Assembly: GCA_951804985.1 (NCBI GenBank)
Contig: OX638136.1
Coordinates: 4,219,852 to 4,283,851 of the forward strand
Origin: Dryomyza anilis
Taxonomy: Eukaryota; Arthropoda; Insecta; Diptera; Dryomyzidae
DNA length: 64,000 bases
Direction of reading: 5' to 3'
Shown here: positions 44,819 to 56,524 of the stretch, one piece after another
How the letters are laid out: every line of letters begins with the position of its first letter
How positions within the stretch are numbered: the stretch's first letter is position 1
Position numbers and translations under genes: made by a program
Notes under the pieces: model-generated
Databases searched by the model: none
Seen by the model: only the letters and a program-made list of their open reading frames with translations
Told to the model about the DNA's origin: nothing

Positions 44819-46447
44819 TTAATTTTCATCTGCTCTTTTAAGAAATTATGTTCTTTGTCAGCATAATGTGTGAAACATTGTTGATTTAGTACAATTATGA
44901 TAACTTTATTGATGTGTCAAATTTCTTTTTCCATAAGGTTTGCATTGACAACTGAATAAGTGTATATGGAATAGCTACTTAAACTTATTGCTAAAATTGT
45001 TATCTTTTAATTATATGTACGTAAAGATGTAAAATGTTGTTGCTTCTTTATAGTAAAATAGTCACAACTTTGCTGATTTGTCGAACTTCCACATCCATGT
45101 TTATAGTGAGCTCCTTTCTTTTAATTAAACATGTTATTGATGTACAATTGTTGTTGTCCGCGCCATGACTCTCACATGTTTCTTTATAATTCTTCTCTTG
45201 TACTTCATTACATAATATTACCATTTCAGGCCTTTACCCAACAAAATTAAACGATCTTCTTTGACAATTAAAATTTAAATTTAGTGTCTTCTGCGTCGAA
45301 TTTTATTGTTTGGTTGACTGCTAGTTCTTCTTCTTCGTGCATGTTTTATTTCTTTGTCGTGGTTGAAATGCATTTCCAGAGCCAGGATTATTATTAAAAA
45401 TACTTATTACTTTGTATTGTTTACTATAACTTTATAAATAATTTATATTTAACATCATTTTTACTTTCAGTATTCATAATCTTTGTTTATATTACCTTAC
45501 ATCATAGTATTAAATTTATATTTTAATTGTATATTTATATCGAACATTTTACTTATGCCACTGTGTACATATTTTATTTAACTTTAAAATCTTTATTTTT
45601 TTTCTTAATATATAGAACTTCTTTTATTTATAATTTCATTAGCACATGAATCAATGCTAATTATTTTCAAAAATACTTAGCTATTTATTCATGCACTAAT
45701 TTATGAATTTAATCATTATTGCCAATTTTCAATAATGGTAAGCGCGCGCGATTTATGTATAACTACTTTTGTACATTCAATAGGTACATATATATTTTCA
45801 TTACCGTGTATTGATCACATTTAAAACGTTTGTTAATTTTGTTAGATTGTGTATTGTATTTTTTCTTATCATTCAATAATTGTTCAAATTTTTACGCTGC
45901 ATTAACATATCTCGTTTCATTTTCGGTACATTAGTGCAGTGGTTCCTAGATGCAAAAAGCTGAATTGCATTATATCGCTTATAACATTAGCTCCTCACTT
46001 CTATCTGTGATCCACTTTAGTGTGTGCTACGCTAACATCTATCTGTACTTCAAGTGCAATGATCTTTCTATTGTCTGTTTCCATTGGAAATGCTCTTTAC
46101 AATGAAATTGGAGTACTGACCTATCTCAATTATAGTGACAATGTATATTTTATTGCTATGGCAATTTCGTACTGAATACTTGTTTATGAAATATCTAATA
46201 TAATCTTCTTTATACTTTATTCCTTTCTCATTTAATACATGATCTAATGCTAGCCATCTTCTAAAATTAATACATAGCTATTTCCTCATGTACTAATTTA
46301 GATTTTAAAAACATATTTTCTAAAAAAAATATTTACGCGTACTTTATTTACGTTGTTTGCAATATTATGCATTGCGTTTAATGATCATTATGAACTGTTG
46401 GTTCAGTTATTTATTTCGTTGTTTTTGTTCGTTCGATTGTGTATAAC

Positions 46448-48808
46448 TTAAGAGTTATATGTTTTTAATAAGTTATTATGGAATTTTATTCCTTTTCCCT
46501 TGATACAGATCACTGTTGTCACAGGACTTATTATCGAAAGAAATTCATAGGGTCCTACCCAGATTGGTGAAAATTTGTTTTTCCTATTCTGGTTTTTTAA
46601 TAAAACTTTATCGCCTTCCTTAAAAACTACCGTATTTAATGTATTATCGTAACTTCGTTTAGATCTTTCCTAAGCTTTTTCTTGATTTTGTGTACGTGTA
46701 CGCTGTATTTGGTATTTTAATACCTAATTGTAATCTTCACTGTTATAAATTGGTGAACATTTTTGTTTTAGGTTAGAAGGCAAGTCAAATTCAAATCTGT
46801 ATAAAGTACGACAAGGCGTTTGCCCTGTTGACATATGCACTGAGTTATTGTGCACATGCATTGCCGAATTCAACCATTGATCTCAGTTGGATCCATCCTC
46901 TTTTGCAAAACATCTTAAATACTCCGCTAAAGGTCTGTGTCTGAAAATAATTTTGACACAAAGTTTGAACCATTATCTGTAATTAAAATTTTCATATTAT
47001 AACGCGTGATAATTTCCTCGTAAAAAGCTTTGGCTACTGTGCTTGCTTCCGCATCTGGGATAGCTAAGCAGCACATGTATTTTGAAAAATCGTCTTGAAA
47101 AGTTAAAATATATTTATTTCCTGACACTGTTTCAGGTAAAATTCCTACCAAGTCCATATAAACCTTATCGAATGGACGTGTAGGCGTATCTGTCAAAAGC
47201 ATTGGCATTTTTGTTAACTTTGAACTTTTGTTCATTTGGCATTTAGGACAGTTTTTTAACATATTTTTTTATTTCTTTCTGTATTCCCCTCCATTTAAAT
47301 TGTTTCTTAATCCTAAAGTATGTTTTAAGTGTGTCATGATGGCCTCCTATTGCTGAATCATGAAAATCGGTTTTAATTTCATCTGGATCAGTTAATATTT
47401 GAGCTGAATTCGTTTCATTATTTGTATCTATTATTGTTTCATCTACGACTGGTGTACTGATTTGTGGTTTTATTTTGGTGATTTGCTGATCTAAATATTT
47501 TGTGTAGTTTTGGATCGTGTTTGTACGGCTGTAATATCTGTATATATGATATCTATATATGGAATTCTGCTTAAAGCATCCGCATTTAAATTCTTTTTGC
47601 CTGGTTTGTAAATTATTTCAAAATTATAATCCGATAATTTGTGTCGGAAACGCGCAAGGCGGGATGTCTGATCTTTTAAATTTGCAATACCTTTTAGAGG
47701 CTGATGATCTGTAAAAATTTTTAATGGTCGCCCTAATATGTATGCTCTAAAATTCTTTGTTGCCCAAACAATTGCTAAAAATTCCTTTTCAATGGTAGAA
47801 TATCGTTTTTCTACTTGCAATATTGGAGGTGAAATTATTGATTCTTTCAATTTAATAAATGAATTTTGACAATCGTCCGTCCATTTAAATTTAACGTCCT
47901 TTTAAGTAATTATTAATTGGTAAAGATAACCTTGCCATATTGCTTATGAACTTTCTGTAATAATTAATTAATCCCAAGAATGCTTGTACTTCTTTTCTGT
48001 TTCTTGGTACTGGAATATTTTTTACGCATTCGACCTTAGCGGGGTCTGGCAGCGAACCAAGTTCTGAACATTTATGCCCTAAATATACAACTTCACGACG
48101 TAAAAACTGACATTTTTCGGTATTTAATTTTAAATTATGTTCTCTTAGTTTCTGTAATACTTTACTTAATCTGTGTTCATGTTCGCTAATATTTTTTCCA
48201 TACACAACTTATCATCAAGATATACAAAACAATCGATACCCTGTAACCCTGTTAAGATGTGATTCATTATTCTCTGGAAAGTTGCTGGTGCCCCTGTTAA
48301 ACCAAAAGGCATCCTATTGAATTCAAAATGTCCAAGTCCTGTACTGAAGGCAGTTTTTTCTTTATCACCTTCTTCTATTTTATATTTAGCCACTATCTAA
48401 ATCTAAAGTTGAAAAATACCGACTGTGACCTAATTGATCTAATATTTCATCTATTCGCGGAATAGGAAATACTTGTTTTACGTTTACGTCATTTAATTTA
48501 CGGAAATCTATGACAAGTCTCCATTTTTTATAACCGTCTTTGTCGCTCCTCTTCGGTACCAATAGTAATGGTGAATTCCAGGGTGATATGATTGGCGATA
48601 TAATGCCAGCATCTAACATTTTGTTAACCTGTCTATTAATTTCCTCTCTATGTTCCAGGGTGATATGATTGGCGATATAATGCCAGCATCTAACATTTTG
48701 TTAACCTGTCTATTAATTTCCTCTCTATGTGTGTGTGGAAGTTTGTATTGCTTTTGGTTAATTGGTGGTTTATTCCATTGTGTTGTTATGTCGTGTTTAA
48801 GTATCGGC
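46448..48808 (-). pseudogene. pol: pol of unit 4
   Basis: RT from TPILKHDI, with the 77-base repeat shifting the frame inside the HREEINRQVNKMLDAGI region, PWNSPLLLVPKRS, LDSG-stop, YLDD with the common frameshift, truncated RNase H (47491-47850) and integrase (46927-47262, opening one motif earlier as LKNCPKCQMNK). Inactive. Confidence 0.88.
48577..48730. repeat. 77 bp tandem duplication private to unit 4
   Basis: 48577-48653 is repeated at 48654-48730 (the TTCCAGGGTGATATGATTGG block through CTCTCTATGT). It is absent from units 1-3 and falls in the RT N-terminal coding region. Confidence 0.92.
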
Positions 48809-51800
48809 GTATTTTGTTGAGAGCAGATACTAAAATTGGTAATTTTTTAATTTTATATTTCTGGATATTAATACGAATTTGTCTTCTTTAAATGTTTTAA
48901 GAGTTCTTGTAGCGAAATTGTCATCTTCGGAAATCATTTTTAATTATACATTAATGTTGTTGTTTGATGTTGTTTTTTTATATTTCACTTGTTGTAAAAA
49001 TATATGAATATTTGAAATTCTTAGTGTTTTTAATTTTCATCTGCTCTTTTAAGAAATTATGTTCTTTGTCAGCATAATGTGTGAAACATTGTTGATTTAG
49101 TACAATTATGATAACTTTATTGATGTGTCAAATTTCTTTTTCCATAAGGTTTGCATTGACAACTGAATAAGTGTATATGGAATAGCTCCTTAAACTTATT
49201 GCTAAAATTGTTATCTTTTAATTATATGTACGTAAAGATGTAAAATGTTGTTGCTTCTTTATAGTAAAATAGTCACAACTTTGCTGATTTGTCGAACTTC
49301 CACATCCATGTTTATAGTGAGCTCCTTTCTTTTAATTAAACATGTTATTGATGTACAATTGTTGTTGTCCGCGCCATGACTCTCACATGTTTCTTTATAA
49401 TTCTTCTCTTGTACTTCATTACATAATATTACCATTTCAGGCCTTTACCCAACAAAATTAAACGATCTTCTTTGACAATTAAAATGTAAACTTAGGGTCT
49501 TCTGCGTCGAATTTTATTGTTTGGTTGACTGCTAGTTCTTCTTCTTCGTGCATGTTTTATTTCTTTGTCGTGGTTGAAATGCATTTCCAGAGCCAGGATT
49601 ATTATTAAAAATACTTATTACTTTGTATTGTTTACTATAACTTTATAAATAATTTATATTTAACATCATTTTTACTTTCAGTATTCATAATCTTTGTTTA
49701 TATTACCTTACATCATAGTATTAAATTTATATTTTAATTGTATATTTATATCGAACATTTTACTTATGCCACTGTGTACATATTTTATTTAACTTTAAAA
49801 TCTTTAATTTTTTTCTTAATATATAGAACTTCTTTTATTTATAATTTCATTAACACATGAATCAATGCTAATTATTTTCAAAAATACTTAGCTATTTATT
49901 CATGCACTAATTTATGAATTTAATCATTATTGCCAATTTTCAATAATGGTAAGCGCGCGCGATTTATGTATAACTACTTTTGTACATTCAATAGGTACAT
50001 ATATATTTTCATTACCGTGTATTGATCACATTTAAAACGTTTGTTAATTTTGTTAGATTGTGTATTGTATTTTTTCTTATCATTCAATAATTGTTCAAAT
50101 TTTTACGCTGCATTAACATATCTCGTTTCATTTTCGGTACATTAGTGCAGTGGTTCCTAGATGCAAAACGCTGAATTGCATTTTATCGCTTATAACATTA
50201 GCTCCTCACTTCTATCTGTGATCCACTTTAGTGTGTGCTACGCTAACATCTATCTGTACTTCAAGTGCAATGATCTTTCTATTGTCTGTTTCCATTGGAA
50301 ATGCTCTTTACAATGAAATTGGAGTACTGACCTATCTCAATTATAGTGACAATGTATATTTTATTGCTATGGCAATTTCGTACTGAATTCTTGTTTATGA
50401 AATATCTAATATAATCTTCTTTATACTTTATTCCTTCCTCATTTAATACATGATCTAATGCTAGCCATCTTCTAAAATTAATACATAGCTATTTCCTCAT
50501 GTACTAATTTAGATTTTAAAAACATATTTTCTAAAAAAAAATATTTACGCGTACTTTATTTACGTTGTTTCCAATATTATGAATTGCGTTTAATGATCAT
50601 TATGAACTGTTGGTTCAGTTATTTATTTCGTAGTTTTTGTTCGTTCGATTGTGTATAACTTAAGAGTTATATGTTTTTAATAAGTTATTATGGGATTTTT
50701 TTCCTTTTCCCTTGATACAGATCACTGTTGTCACAGGACTTATTATCGAAAGAAATTCATAGGGTCCTACACAGATTGGTGAAAATTTGTTTTTCCTATT
50801 CTGGTTTTTTAATAAAACTTTATCGCCTTCCTTAAAAACTACCGTATTTAATGTATTATCGTAACTTCGTTTGGATCTTTCCTAAGCTTTTTCTTGATTT
50901 TGTGTATGTGTACGCTGTATTTGGTATTTTAATACCTAATTGTAATCTTCACTGTTATAAATTGGTGAACATTTTTGTTTTAGGTTAGTTGGCATGTCAA
51001 ATTCAAATCCGTATAAATTACGACAAGGCGTTTGCCCTGTTGACATATGGACTGTGTTATTATGCACATGCATTGCCGAATTCAACCATTGATCTCAGTT
51101 GGATCCATCCTCTTTTGCAAAATATCTTAAATACTCCGCTAAAGGTCTGTGTCTGAAAATAATTTTGACACAAAGTTTGAACCATTATCTGTAATTAAAA
51201 TTTTCGGAATATTATAACGCGTGATAATTTCCTCGTAAAAAGCTTTGGCTACTGTGCTTGCTTCCGCATCTGGGATAGCTAAGCAGCACATGTATTTTGA
51301 AAAATCGTCTTGAAAAGTTAAAATATATTTATTTCCTGACACTGTTTCAGGTAAAATTCCTACCAAGTCCATATAAACCTTATCGAATGGACGTGTTGGC
51401 GTATCTGTCAAAAGCATTGGCATTTTTGTTAACTTTGAACTTTTGTTCATTTGGCATTTAGGACAGTTTCTAACATATTCTTTTATTTCTTTTTGTATTC
51501 CCATCCATTTAAATTGTTTCTTAATCCTAAAGTATGTTTTAAGTGTGCCCTGATGGCCTCCTAGTGCTGAGTCATGAAAATCTTTTATCACGGTTTTAAT
51601 TTCATCTGGATCCGTTAATATTTGAGCTGAATTCGTTTCATTATTTGTATCTATTATTGTTTCATCTACGACCGGTGTACTGATTTGTGGTTTTATTTTT
51701 GTGATTTACTGATCTAAAATATTTTGTGTAGTTTTGAATCGTGTTTGTACGGCTGTAATATCTGGTTCTATATATGGAATTCTGCTTAAAGCATCCGCAT

Positions 51801-52850
51801 TTAAATTCTTTTTGCCTGGTTTGTACATTATTTTAAAATCATATTCCGATAATTTGTGTCGGAAACGAGCAAGGCAGGATGTCTGATCTTTTAAATTTGC
51901 AATACCTTTTAGAGGCTGATGATCTGTAAAAATTTTGAATGGTCGCCCTAATAGGTATGCTCTAAAATTCTTTGTTGCCCAAACAATTGCTAAAAATTCC
52001 TTTTCAATGGTAGAATATCGTTTTTCTGCTCCATTTAAAGTTCTACTTGCAAACGCGATCGGTCGGTCGCTTCCTACTTCACCTTGAGATAGGACTGCAC
52101 CTACTGCTTCGTTACTTGCGTCTGTTGTTAGTAAAAAAGTTTTTGTAAAATCTGGATATGGCTAATATTGGAGGTGAAATTATTGATTCTTTCAATTTAA
52201 TAAATGAATTTTGACAATCGTCCGTCCATTTAAATTTAACGTCCTTTTTAAGTAAATTATTAATTGGTAAAGATAACCTTGCCATATTGCTTATGAACTT
52301 TCTGTAATAATTAATTAATCCCAAGAATGTTTGTACTTCTTTTCTGTTTCTTGGTACTGGAATATTTTTTACGCATTCGACCTTAGCGGGGTCTGGTAGC
52401 GAACCAAGTTCTGAACATTTATGCCCTAAATATACAACTTCACGACGTAAAAACTGACATTTTTCGGTATTTAATTTTAAATTATGGTCTCTTAGTTTCT
52501 GTAATACTTTACTTAATCTGTGTTCATGTTCGCTAATATTTTTTCCATACACAACTTATCATCAAGATATACAAAACAATCGATACCCTGTAACCCTGTT
52601 AAGATGTGATTCATTATTCTCTGGAAAGTTGCTGGTGCCCCTGTTAAACCAAAAGGCATCCAATTGAATTCAAAATGTCCAAGTCCTGTACTGAAGGCAG
52701 TTTTTTCTTTATCACCTTCTTCTACTAAGACCTGATGATAGCCACTTGCTAAATCTAAAGTTGAAAAATACCGACTGTGACCTAATTGATCTAATATTTC
52801 ATGTATTCGCGGAATAGGAAATACCTGATTTACAGTTACGGCATTTCTTT
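48809..52850 (-). repeat. Array unit 5 (gag-proximal edge)
   Basis: Has no Helitron at 49030, where the sequence runs uninterrupted (TTAGTGTTTTTAATTTTC). It is joined on its right to the gag-side sequence instead of the usual RT entry. It lacks the RT N-terminus and the protease, lost at the gag junction near 52835. Confidence 0.88.
50660..52835 (-). pseudogene. pol: pol of unit 5, the best preserved RT active region
   Basis: RT starts only at VFPIPRIHEILDQLGHSRYF and has [20 protein letters not shown], without the stop seen in units 1-4, then [12 protein letters not shown] and YLDD followed by the frameshift common to all units. RNase H is complete but frameshifted near 52150. Integrase runs 51139-51591 with GGHQGTLKTYFRI, CPKCQMNK, KVYMDLVGILPE and NIPKILITDNGSNF. 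The C-terminal part after 51139 is broken. Confidence 0.88.
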
Positions 52851-53090
52851 CCATACACATCTTTGCCGATTAGTTTCATCTGCTACTAATTTAATCATTT
52901 TTGCCCCTATTGCTATTATCATATATATAAAGAAATGTATGAATGCAAAAATTACCATAGTCACTCCCTCACAATAAAACCACGGTGGATCAATATGTGT
53001 ATCAACGGTCACTTCAGACGTCTGATTTGCAATATTTTCCTCCACCGGTTTTCTCTTATGTTTAGGAGTTTGGTTAGTTAATGTGATCAC
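52836..53090 (-). CDS. Membrane-type segment between gag and pol of element 3
   Basis: The minus-strand frame reads ITLTNQTPKHKRKPVEENIA, then a hydrophobic stretch MVIFAFIHFFIYMIIAIGA, then a charged tail, ending at 52836 across the deletion to RT. It lies directly after gag, as does the related segment in element 2 (18889-19041). Upstream both also share a GDP.KIAK.GQ..Y-like block after the gag stop. It could be a Gag-Pol bridge anchoring to membranes, or an independent small ORF. Function unknown. Confidence 0.4.
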   Translation of the reverse strand: MITLTNQTPKHKRKPVEENIANQTSEVTVDTHIDPPWFYCEGVTMVIFAFIHFFIYMIIAIGAKMIKLVADETNRQRCVWKEMP

Positions 53091-53164
53091 AGACCCTTCA
53101 GCCTTATGATTTACTATTTGTACCCTTCTTGACCTAATTTAGCTATTTTTAATGGGTCCCCAGC

Positions 53165-54854
53165 TTACTGGCCTTGGCTGTGCCCCTGGTAGTTTCCCTT
53201 GTTTTGATCATTATTCTCCCTCGCCAGATAATCCCTCTTGGCGTAGCAATTAGTTTCTACATGACCAAGGGTATTCCCATTTCTATTGTTATTATTTCTA
53301 TTATTATTATTATTGATACGGTACGTAGTGTTATGTCCTGTTTGCAAATTGTTGTTTAAAAATTCCCTATTAACGACTGGATGGTTTTGTGTACGTCCAA
53401 ACCCATCCTTATTTTGAGTTTCTAATCTAATGGAAGCACACCTCCAACTAGATTCGTGCCCATATTTTTCACACTCTATACAAAACGGTGTGTTTTTCCG
53501 CGTAATACATTCGTCTCGTGTATGTTCCTTTTTCTGGCAAAAATAGCATGTTGGTCGTATTTTTGATCCTTCTGTTTTATTTTGAGTTGATATTTTGTGA
53601 TTCAGTGGGGTAGTTTGAAAATGATTGTTTTGAATACTATTCGTTGGACTGGTTACAGATAGTTGTTCGAAACTGTACACTTCCTCGGGGAATCTCGGAC
53701 CTCCTTGAATTGTTATCTGGGCCTTTAATGCTTCATATAATAAATCATTCAAGTTTTCTGCTTTGCTACTTAATAATAGAACCTTTATTGTTGGATCTTT
53801 TACACCTACCTTGAATGCTGTCAGAACTGAGTTTATTAGTTCGTATTAAAAACGTCTGTAGGTAGATTTTTCTTTTCGTACCTTGAATCTGCTATTTCAT
53901 TAGCGTTTGCCCGTAATCCTTCTAATCTCCTAGCAAATGTCCTCAGACTCTCACCATCCGTCTGATATGCTTTTCTTATACTATCCTAAACTGAATCTAA
54001 AGTAGTCATTTTTAAATATGCATTTCTTAGAACGTCAAATAACTCTTCTAAATCATTGAACTTTCTTGTGCGTACTATATCATAAGCGTCACCAAGAAGA
54101 TGCAGTTTGACACAGCTAATGAATTCTTCTTTGTTTTCTTTTGTAATGTTTAGACTTGCTAACGCACAACCGTCCATGAATCTATAAAGTTGAGTTTCAA
54201 CGGACAATGAGTCCGATCCCATAAAAAATGGAACCACACTTACGTATTTCGCTGCAGTATCTAACGACATTTCCAATGTTGTCTCCGGTGCTGTTATTGT
54301 ATCAAACTTTCATTCAATCTGTAATGCCTCCTTATGATATAATGATGTTCGTGGGCGAGCTTAACTTCCGATTCTAAAAATCTGATTTTCGAATCTAATT
54401 CCCTTACTTTATTATTGGCTTCTTCTAATGTTTCGAATTCTAGTCTGGGATGTTGGCTCAGTGCTCGTTCAATTGATTCGTCCGAAATATCTTTATTTTT
54501 CAGCAAAGTTCCTAATTTTTCGTTTTCTTCCTCTATTCCACTAGCCTGATCTAACCACTCCTGGCGTTCTTCTATAATATCGTTTAATTTTTTATTTAAT
54601 GCAGTAAATTCGCCTTTCCAATCTTCTAATTCTTTTATTTTATGAGTATACTAACTTTTCAAAAACTACGTCAACTCTTTCGACTTCTGAGTATACCCGT
54701 GTGGAACTGACTTTATTTTTTATTGATTCTAAAGTTTCTTTGTTATTAACTTCCGTACTAATTTGATTCCACAACTTCTCAGTAAATCTGCCAAGTTGTC
54801 CTAATGAATTTCTATAGAATTTCAATTAAAATTTATAAAATTGTTTAATTTCAT
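53165..54854 (-). pseudogene. gag: gag of LTR element 3
   Basis: Minus strand. A candidate ATG lies at 54854, with frame changes soon after. The first part (54825-54294) is coiled-coil-like, e.g. LEEANNKVRELDSKIRFLES. The capsid-like part 54276-53986 contains KEEFISCVKLHLLGDAYDIV, matching element 2's REFISCVKLRMYGDAFELV. After further frameshifts (about 53985-53753), zinc knuckles CYFCQKKEHTRDEC and CIECEKYGHESSWRC are followed by an Asn-rich linker and a third, truncated knuckle (GHVETNC). It ends at 53165. Only one gag is present for five pol units. Confidence 0.85.
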
Positions 54855-55022
54855 TCTTTCTATCATTTAATTTCACCATTTATTTACTGCTTTCACTCAA
54901 ACTCACTCAAAATGATTCAATATTTAATTTCCTTTCCACTTCGGTGTTTCTTCATTTTTTTTTTTTTTTTTAAATGCTCCTTCAAATTTGTCTTTCAGTC
55001 CTTTTTATAGATTCTTGAAAAA

Positions 55023-55034
55023 CCGGATGCACCA
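55023..55034 (-). other. Primer binding site of element 3
   Basis: On the minus strand TGGTGCATCCGG begins three bases inside the 5' LTR. It starts with TGG as a tRNA CCA-end partner should. The matching tRNA is not identified. Confidence 0.6.
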
Positions 55035-55037
55035 AAA

Positions 55038-55856
55038 TGTTGCGAGCTCCAGGGGTCCTTTTGTACTTGCATTTTATTGATGAAACAGTTAGTGACAATT
55101 TTCCCTCGAAGTCCACAATTCTTTCCTAACATTTATTATTAAACAAAAACGCAAGGATATTTTAGACTTGCTTTATACTTTTATTAATTATTTTTAAGTA
55201 TTTTTACAAGCTTGAGTTTAAACTGAAAACACGTCTGCACTCTGAGGAAGTTAAAATCATAAAGCTTAAAATCTAAACTTCGGTATCGTGCGACTCACGA
55301 ACCCCTTGCTTATACTTATTTCTTAAAACACAACTCATAAATGCAAGCAAGCATATTCTTAAATCTACGTACTACTAAAAACCTCCTGAACCCCACATCA
55401 GATATTACTAATGTTGTGAAATCATTAACTGAGAAAATTCCAATGTGCTAAATTCTTAATTGGTTCCCATGTTGGCGTTAGTCTTGATTAAATTACAACC
55501 AATGCTTTTGTTGTTGCTTTTAAACAGACGGCACACCTGCTGGCGCGTGTCTCGGATCAAATTGCAACCAGTGCATTTTTCGTTGCTTTAAAGACTTAAT
55601 TTTATATCCTGAAAGTATGCACTCATAAACATTATGCACTTGTTCCAGTTACGTCGTAGACGTTATGTTAAGTTAACATGCATCTGTTATTTTTGTTTTT
55701 ATACCATACACTAAGAGTGAAAGGGTATATTCAGTTTGGTACGCCGTTTGTAACACCCAGAAGAAAGCATCTCCGGTATGGAAAAGTATATATATTCTTG
55801 ATCAGCATGATCTCCTGAGTCAATTTAGCGATGTCCGTCTGTCCGTCTGTCTGTCC

Positions 55857-55894
<38 letters not shown>

Positions 55895-56524
55895 CTGTCT
55901 GTTGAAATCCCTAAGACTTTTAAAATTGAAGAGCTAGATAAATGAAACTTATAACTTAGATTACTAATATACCTACGCTGTATGTGCGAAAAAATTGGCG
56001 AGATCGGTCCATGGTGACCTATGATCCGACCACTTATGTTCAAATACCACATATAAAATGTATACATAAAGATCAATTTTTATGTATACGTGCTTAGGTA
56101 AACTTTGTTGGTCAAATATATATTGACATCATGCTCAAATACATGATAATAATGTTTTCCGGCGAAAAGACTTGTGGTTCACAAAAAAAAAAATCGAAAT
56201 TCGGTACACCTACCCATTTGTAAATATGGGTATCAAATGAATGGAAATTCTTCAGCGATTGAATGTTTGTAGTTATTTTCAGGATTCGTATACCCTGGTG
56301 ACCTATATATCACTTTGAATGGTAACCACACATATGTGTAGGGTATTTATAGTCGGCTTAGACCGACTATAATTTTGATAATCCTAACTATCATAATTAC
56401 ACCTACTTTAAAATTTCCCATGTGATCTAACCTTCCCAACTGGTTTGATTTGAACTTTATGTGCATACTGGTTATGTGCAGTCTTTCTTAAATACATAAA
56501 AAAAAACGTTTCTGATTCACAACA
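55038..56524 (-). repeat. 5' LTR of element 3 with nested Helitron
   Basis: 1487 bp: about 740 bp of LTR plus a 747 bp INE-1-like Helitron at 55700-56446. The ends match the 3' LTR (TGTTGCGAG ... TTCACAACA in plus orientation). The Helitron splits the LTR's transcription control region. Confidence 0.92.
55700..56446 (+). mobile_element. INE-1-like Helitron in the 5' LTR of element 3
   Basis: The longest copy in the window, with an extended (GTCTGTCC)n tract at 55833-55902 and the intact TATACCATACACTAAGAGTG start, 3' hairpin and CTAACCTTCCCAACTGG end. The empty site is readable in the 3' LTR near 27130. Confidence 0.88.

Larger units (their letters stand above)
43914..48808 (-). repeat. Array unit 4, with Helitron
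   Basis: The same as unit 3 including Helitron position, with one extra A near 44542 and a C to T change near 47255 among rare differences. It keeps the RT N-terminus that unit 3 lost, and has a private 77-base tandem duplication at 48577-48730. Confidence 0.9.
31117..52850 (-). repeat. Five-unit tandem array of pol plus 3' tail
   Basis: Head-to-tail units start (plus-strand left edges) at 31117, 35314, 39236, 43914 and 48809, each at GTATTTTGTTGAGAGCAGA. Each junction joins the entry to RT (minus strand ...ACGCCGATACTT, TPILKHDI) to the tail of the next unit at the same base, so all junctions derive from one original event. Lengths are 4197, 3922, 4678, 4895 and about 4040 bp; most of the difference is the Helitron in units 3 and 4 and private deletions. 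Gag, PBS and LTRs are not repeated. Confidence 0.93.
26481..56524 (-). mobile_element. LTR element 3: 30 kb Ty3/gypsy element with internal tandem pol array
   Basis: On the minus strand: 5' LTR (55038-56524, with a nested Helitron), PBS, gag (54854-53165), a membrane-type segment, five tandem pol units (52850-31117), a 3' tail interrupted by an RTE LINE, PPT and 3' LTR (27208-26481). The flanking 4-mers are AGTC and AATC, one mismatch apart. A normal member of this family would be 7-9 kb. Every pol unit is damaged and the protease is missing. The single LTR pair with one gag and five pol blocks argues that the array arose inside one insertion. Confidence 0.88.

Noticed and set aside
31117..52850. 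CRISPR or bacterial-type repeat system
   Set aside because: Repeat units are 4 kb retrotransposon blocks; there are no short spaced repeats and the DNA is eukaryotic.
26481..56524. Several independent nested LTR elements instead of one array
   Set aside because: No LTR, PBS, gag or PPT occurs between the pol units, and all unit junctions are identical.
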